Source: Actinomycetota bacterium
GTDB lineage: Bacteria > Actinomycetota > Acidimicrobiia > Acidimicrobiales > Ilumatobacteraceae
Reading direction: 5' to 3'
Length of the DNA stretch: 64,000 nucleotides
Assembly (NCBI GenBank): GCA_016700055.1
Contig: CP064997.1
Location: 1-64,000 of the forward strand
The translations under genes were made by a program, and so were the position numbers. How positions within the stretch are numbered: the stretch's first letter is position 1; each line of letters starts with the position of its first letter. This document shows positions 62,804 to 64,000 of the stretch, piece after piece. The notes under the pieces were generated by a model that was not told the origin of the DNA, searched no databases, and worked only from the letters and a program-made list of their open reading frames with translations.

Positions 62804-63535
62804 CTACAGCCAGGCCCACGAACCGATCGGCCAGATCACGACGAACGCCCGGCCGCGGATCGCCTCGATCTCGATCGGACCGAAGTCACGGCTGTCGAAG
62901 CTGGAGGGCCGGTTGTCACCCATCACGAACACCTCGCCCTCGCGGACCAGTTCTGCCGCGCGGTCGGTCCAGCGCCCACAGCGGCTGGCGGGGTCGGGTT
63001 GGGCCATCAACTCGTCGTCCAGATACGGCTCGACCAGTTCGCTCTCGTTCACGAACACGACGCAGTTGCGGATGGTGACGGTCTCGCCGGGTAGCCCGAT
63101 GACCCGCTTGATCAGGTCGTCGTGGGCCACCTCTTGACCGTTCTGGGAGACCTTGTCGAACACCACCACGTCGCCGCGGTTGACGTCGTGCAGCTTGTAG
63201 GAGAGCTTGTTCACCAGCACCCGGTCGCTCGGCGCGAGGGTGCTCTCCATGCTCGGCCCGTCGATGTAGTACTGCTGGAAGACGAACGTGCGGATGAGCA
63301 GCGCGGCGCCGAGCGCGATCACGAGCACGATCACCCAGTCGAGGATGAACCGGGTCTGCCGGCGGCGGCGTTGGGCGCTGCCCACCTCGGCCGCGCTGTC
63401 GGCGGCGGCGGTGCTGATGTCGACCAATCCCCCGTTGTCACTGCGCATGGCTCCGCCGGCGGTGCCTCCCGCCGAGCGAGCGGCGAGCGGAGCCAGCTCG
63501 GGCAGCTCCTCGGAAGGGACGGCGTCGTCGGTCAT
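62804..63535 (-). CDS. lepB: signal peptidase I
   Basis: A 243-residue type I signal peptidase. The catalytic Ser95 is in 'GPSMESTLAPSDRVLV' and Lys143 in 'LIKRVIGLPGETV'; box E is 'GDNRPSSFDSRDFGPI'. One membrane span (63-85) follows a long cytosolic N-terminus. It cleaves Sec and Tat signal peptides such as those of the neighbouring exported proteins. ATG 63535 is the start. Confidence 0.95.
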   Translation of the reverse strand: MTDDAVPSEELPELAPLAARSAGGTAGGAMRSDNGGLVDISTAAADSAAEVGSAQRRRRQTRFILDWVIVLVIALGAALLIRTFVFQQYYIDGPSMESTLAPSDRVLVNKLSYKLHDVNRGDVVVFDKVSQNGQEVAHDDLIKRVIGLPGETVTIRNCVVFVNESELVEPYLDDELMAQPDPASRCGRWTDRAAELVREGEVFVMGDNRPSSFDSRDFGPIEIEAIRGRAFVVIWPIGSWAWL

Positions 63536-63578
63536 GCTGGCGACACCGTATCCGCGAGGGTGCGCTAGCGAGCGGCGT

Positions 63579-64000
63579 TCACAGCGAGGCGATCAACTTC
63601 TCGACGCGCTCGTCGCGGCTCTTGAACGGGTCCTTGCACAGCACCGTGCGCTGGGCCTGGTCGTTCAGCTTGAGGTGCACCCAGTCGACCGTGTAGTCGC
63701 GCTTGCGCTCCTTGGCGCGCTTGATGAACTCACCGCGCAACCTGGCCCTCGTCGTCTGTGGCGGGATGTCGATGGCGTCGGTGATGTCGGCGTCGCTGCA
63801 CACCCGCTCGACCAGCCCGTGGTCTTGCAGCTTGTAGTAGAGGCCGCGGTCACGACAGAGGTCGTGGTACTGCAGGTCGACGAGCTGCACGCGCGCGTGG
63901 CCGAGCGCCAGGCCGTGCTTCGCGCGGAATGCCTCGATCAGGCGGTACTTGATCACCCAGTCGACCTCGCGGTCGAGCTTCAGCGGGTCGTTCTCCAGCG
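63579..64000 (-). CDS. pafA: Pup-protein ligase PafA, C-terminal part
   Basis: Partial: the N-terminus and active site lie beyond the window end. The last 140 residues match PafA: 'GHARVQLVDLQYHDL', 'TRARLRGEFIKRAKERKRDY' and 'TVDWVHLKLNDQAQRTVLCK', with the terminal 'KDPFKSRDERVEKLIASL'. The 'TVDWVHLKLND' ending separates it from the deamidase Dop. It attaches Pup to proteins for proteasomal degradation. Its helY-tat neighbourhood matches mycobacteria except that pafBC are not here. Confidence 0.9.
   Translation of the reverse strand, partial: LENDPLKLDREVDWVIKYRLIEAFRAKHGLALGHARVQLVDLQYHDLCRDRGLYYKLQDHGLVERVCSDADITDAIDIPPQTTRARLRGEFIKRAKERKRDYTVDWVHLKLNDQAQRTVLCKDPFKSRDERVEKLIASL

Overview
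The window is high-GC, gene-dense bacterial chromosome. Gene families and gene order point to an actinobacterium (Actinomycetota): a WhiB regulator, a Pup-ligase (PafA) end, a helY-tatC-tatA/B block, actinobacterial LexA boxes (CGAAC-N4-GTTCG), a DUF222/HNH protein, DUF2510 and DUF1876 proteins, and the block gcvH-FHA(GarA-like)-ftsR-bifunctional nuclease-merR-gcvT/gcvP. Placement in Acidimicrobiia is an inference from the variant forms of several families, not something the sequence proves. There are no rRNA genes and no CRISPR array; one tRNA (Pro, GGG anticodon) was found.

Layout. 1-7 kb: acyl-CoA synthetase (cut by the window edge), SirB1-like protein, acyl-CoA dehydrogenase, a CopD-like membrane protein, ispH, and a PDZ/radical-SAM (DUF512) gene coupled to der. 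7-8 kb: an IS481-like element between 15-bp direct repeats, with a frame-disrupted transposase and a long poly-G tract. 8-14.4 kb: zinc-ribbon and TM2 membrane proteins, tRNA-Pro, an apparently foreign CoA-transferase, then a MarR-controlled divergent cluster (amidohydrolase against marR, a DegT-family protein whose PLP lysine is replaced by His, and an SDR) with two strong operator dyads. 14.4-21.7 kb: membrane and surface functions (DUF2721, DUF2510, serine hydrolase lipoprotein, LPATG micro-protein, cellulose-synthase-like glycosyltransferase), SRAP protein, PgsA, HIT protein. 21.8-32.1 kb: sugar nucleotidyltransferase/phosphomannomutase-like fusion and the glycine-cleavage/FHA/FtsR neighbourhood, with a histone-H1-like tailed protein between gcvT and gcvP.

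32.9-37.6 kb: two exported proteins flanked by two related LuxR-type regulators, perhaps an undescribed cell-surface module. 37.6-46 kb: an AlkB-like repair enzyme and a DUF222/HNH protein, both under LexA boxes in apparently leaderless promoters; an RpiR regulator with a 2-oxoglutarate oxygenase and an aldolase-type PLP enzyme; whiB; a phosphotransferase; ribokinase. 46-53 kb: PrmA-like methyltransferase, gamma-carbonic-anhydrase-like protein, a repeat-rich charged protein, crotonase, GNAT, an acidic DUF4193-like protein, and a double-length ThyX-like protein whose signature motif is divided between its halves. 53-64 kb: PlsB, quinone-reductase-like dehydrogenase, a lipid-kinase C-domain protein, helY-tatC-tatB, glycerophosphodiesterase, two small exported proteins, signal peptidase I and the end of pafA.

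Genes are packed tightly: many same-strand neighbours overlap by ATGA or GTGA, and several convergent pairs overlap at their stops. Family names come from motif recognition by eye; no database search was run.
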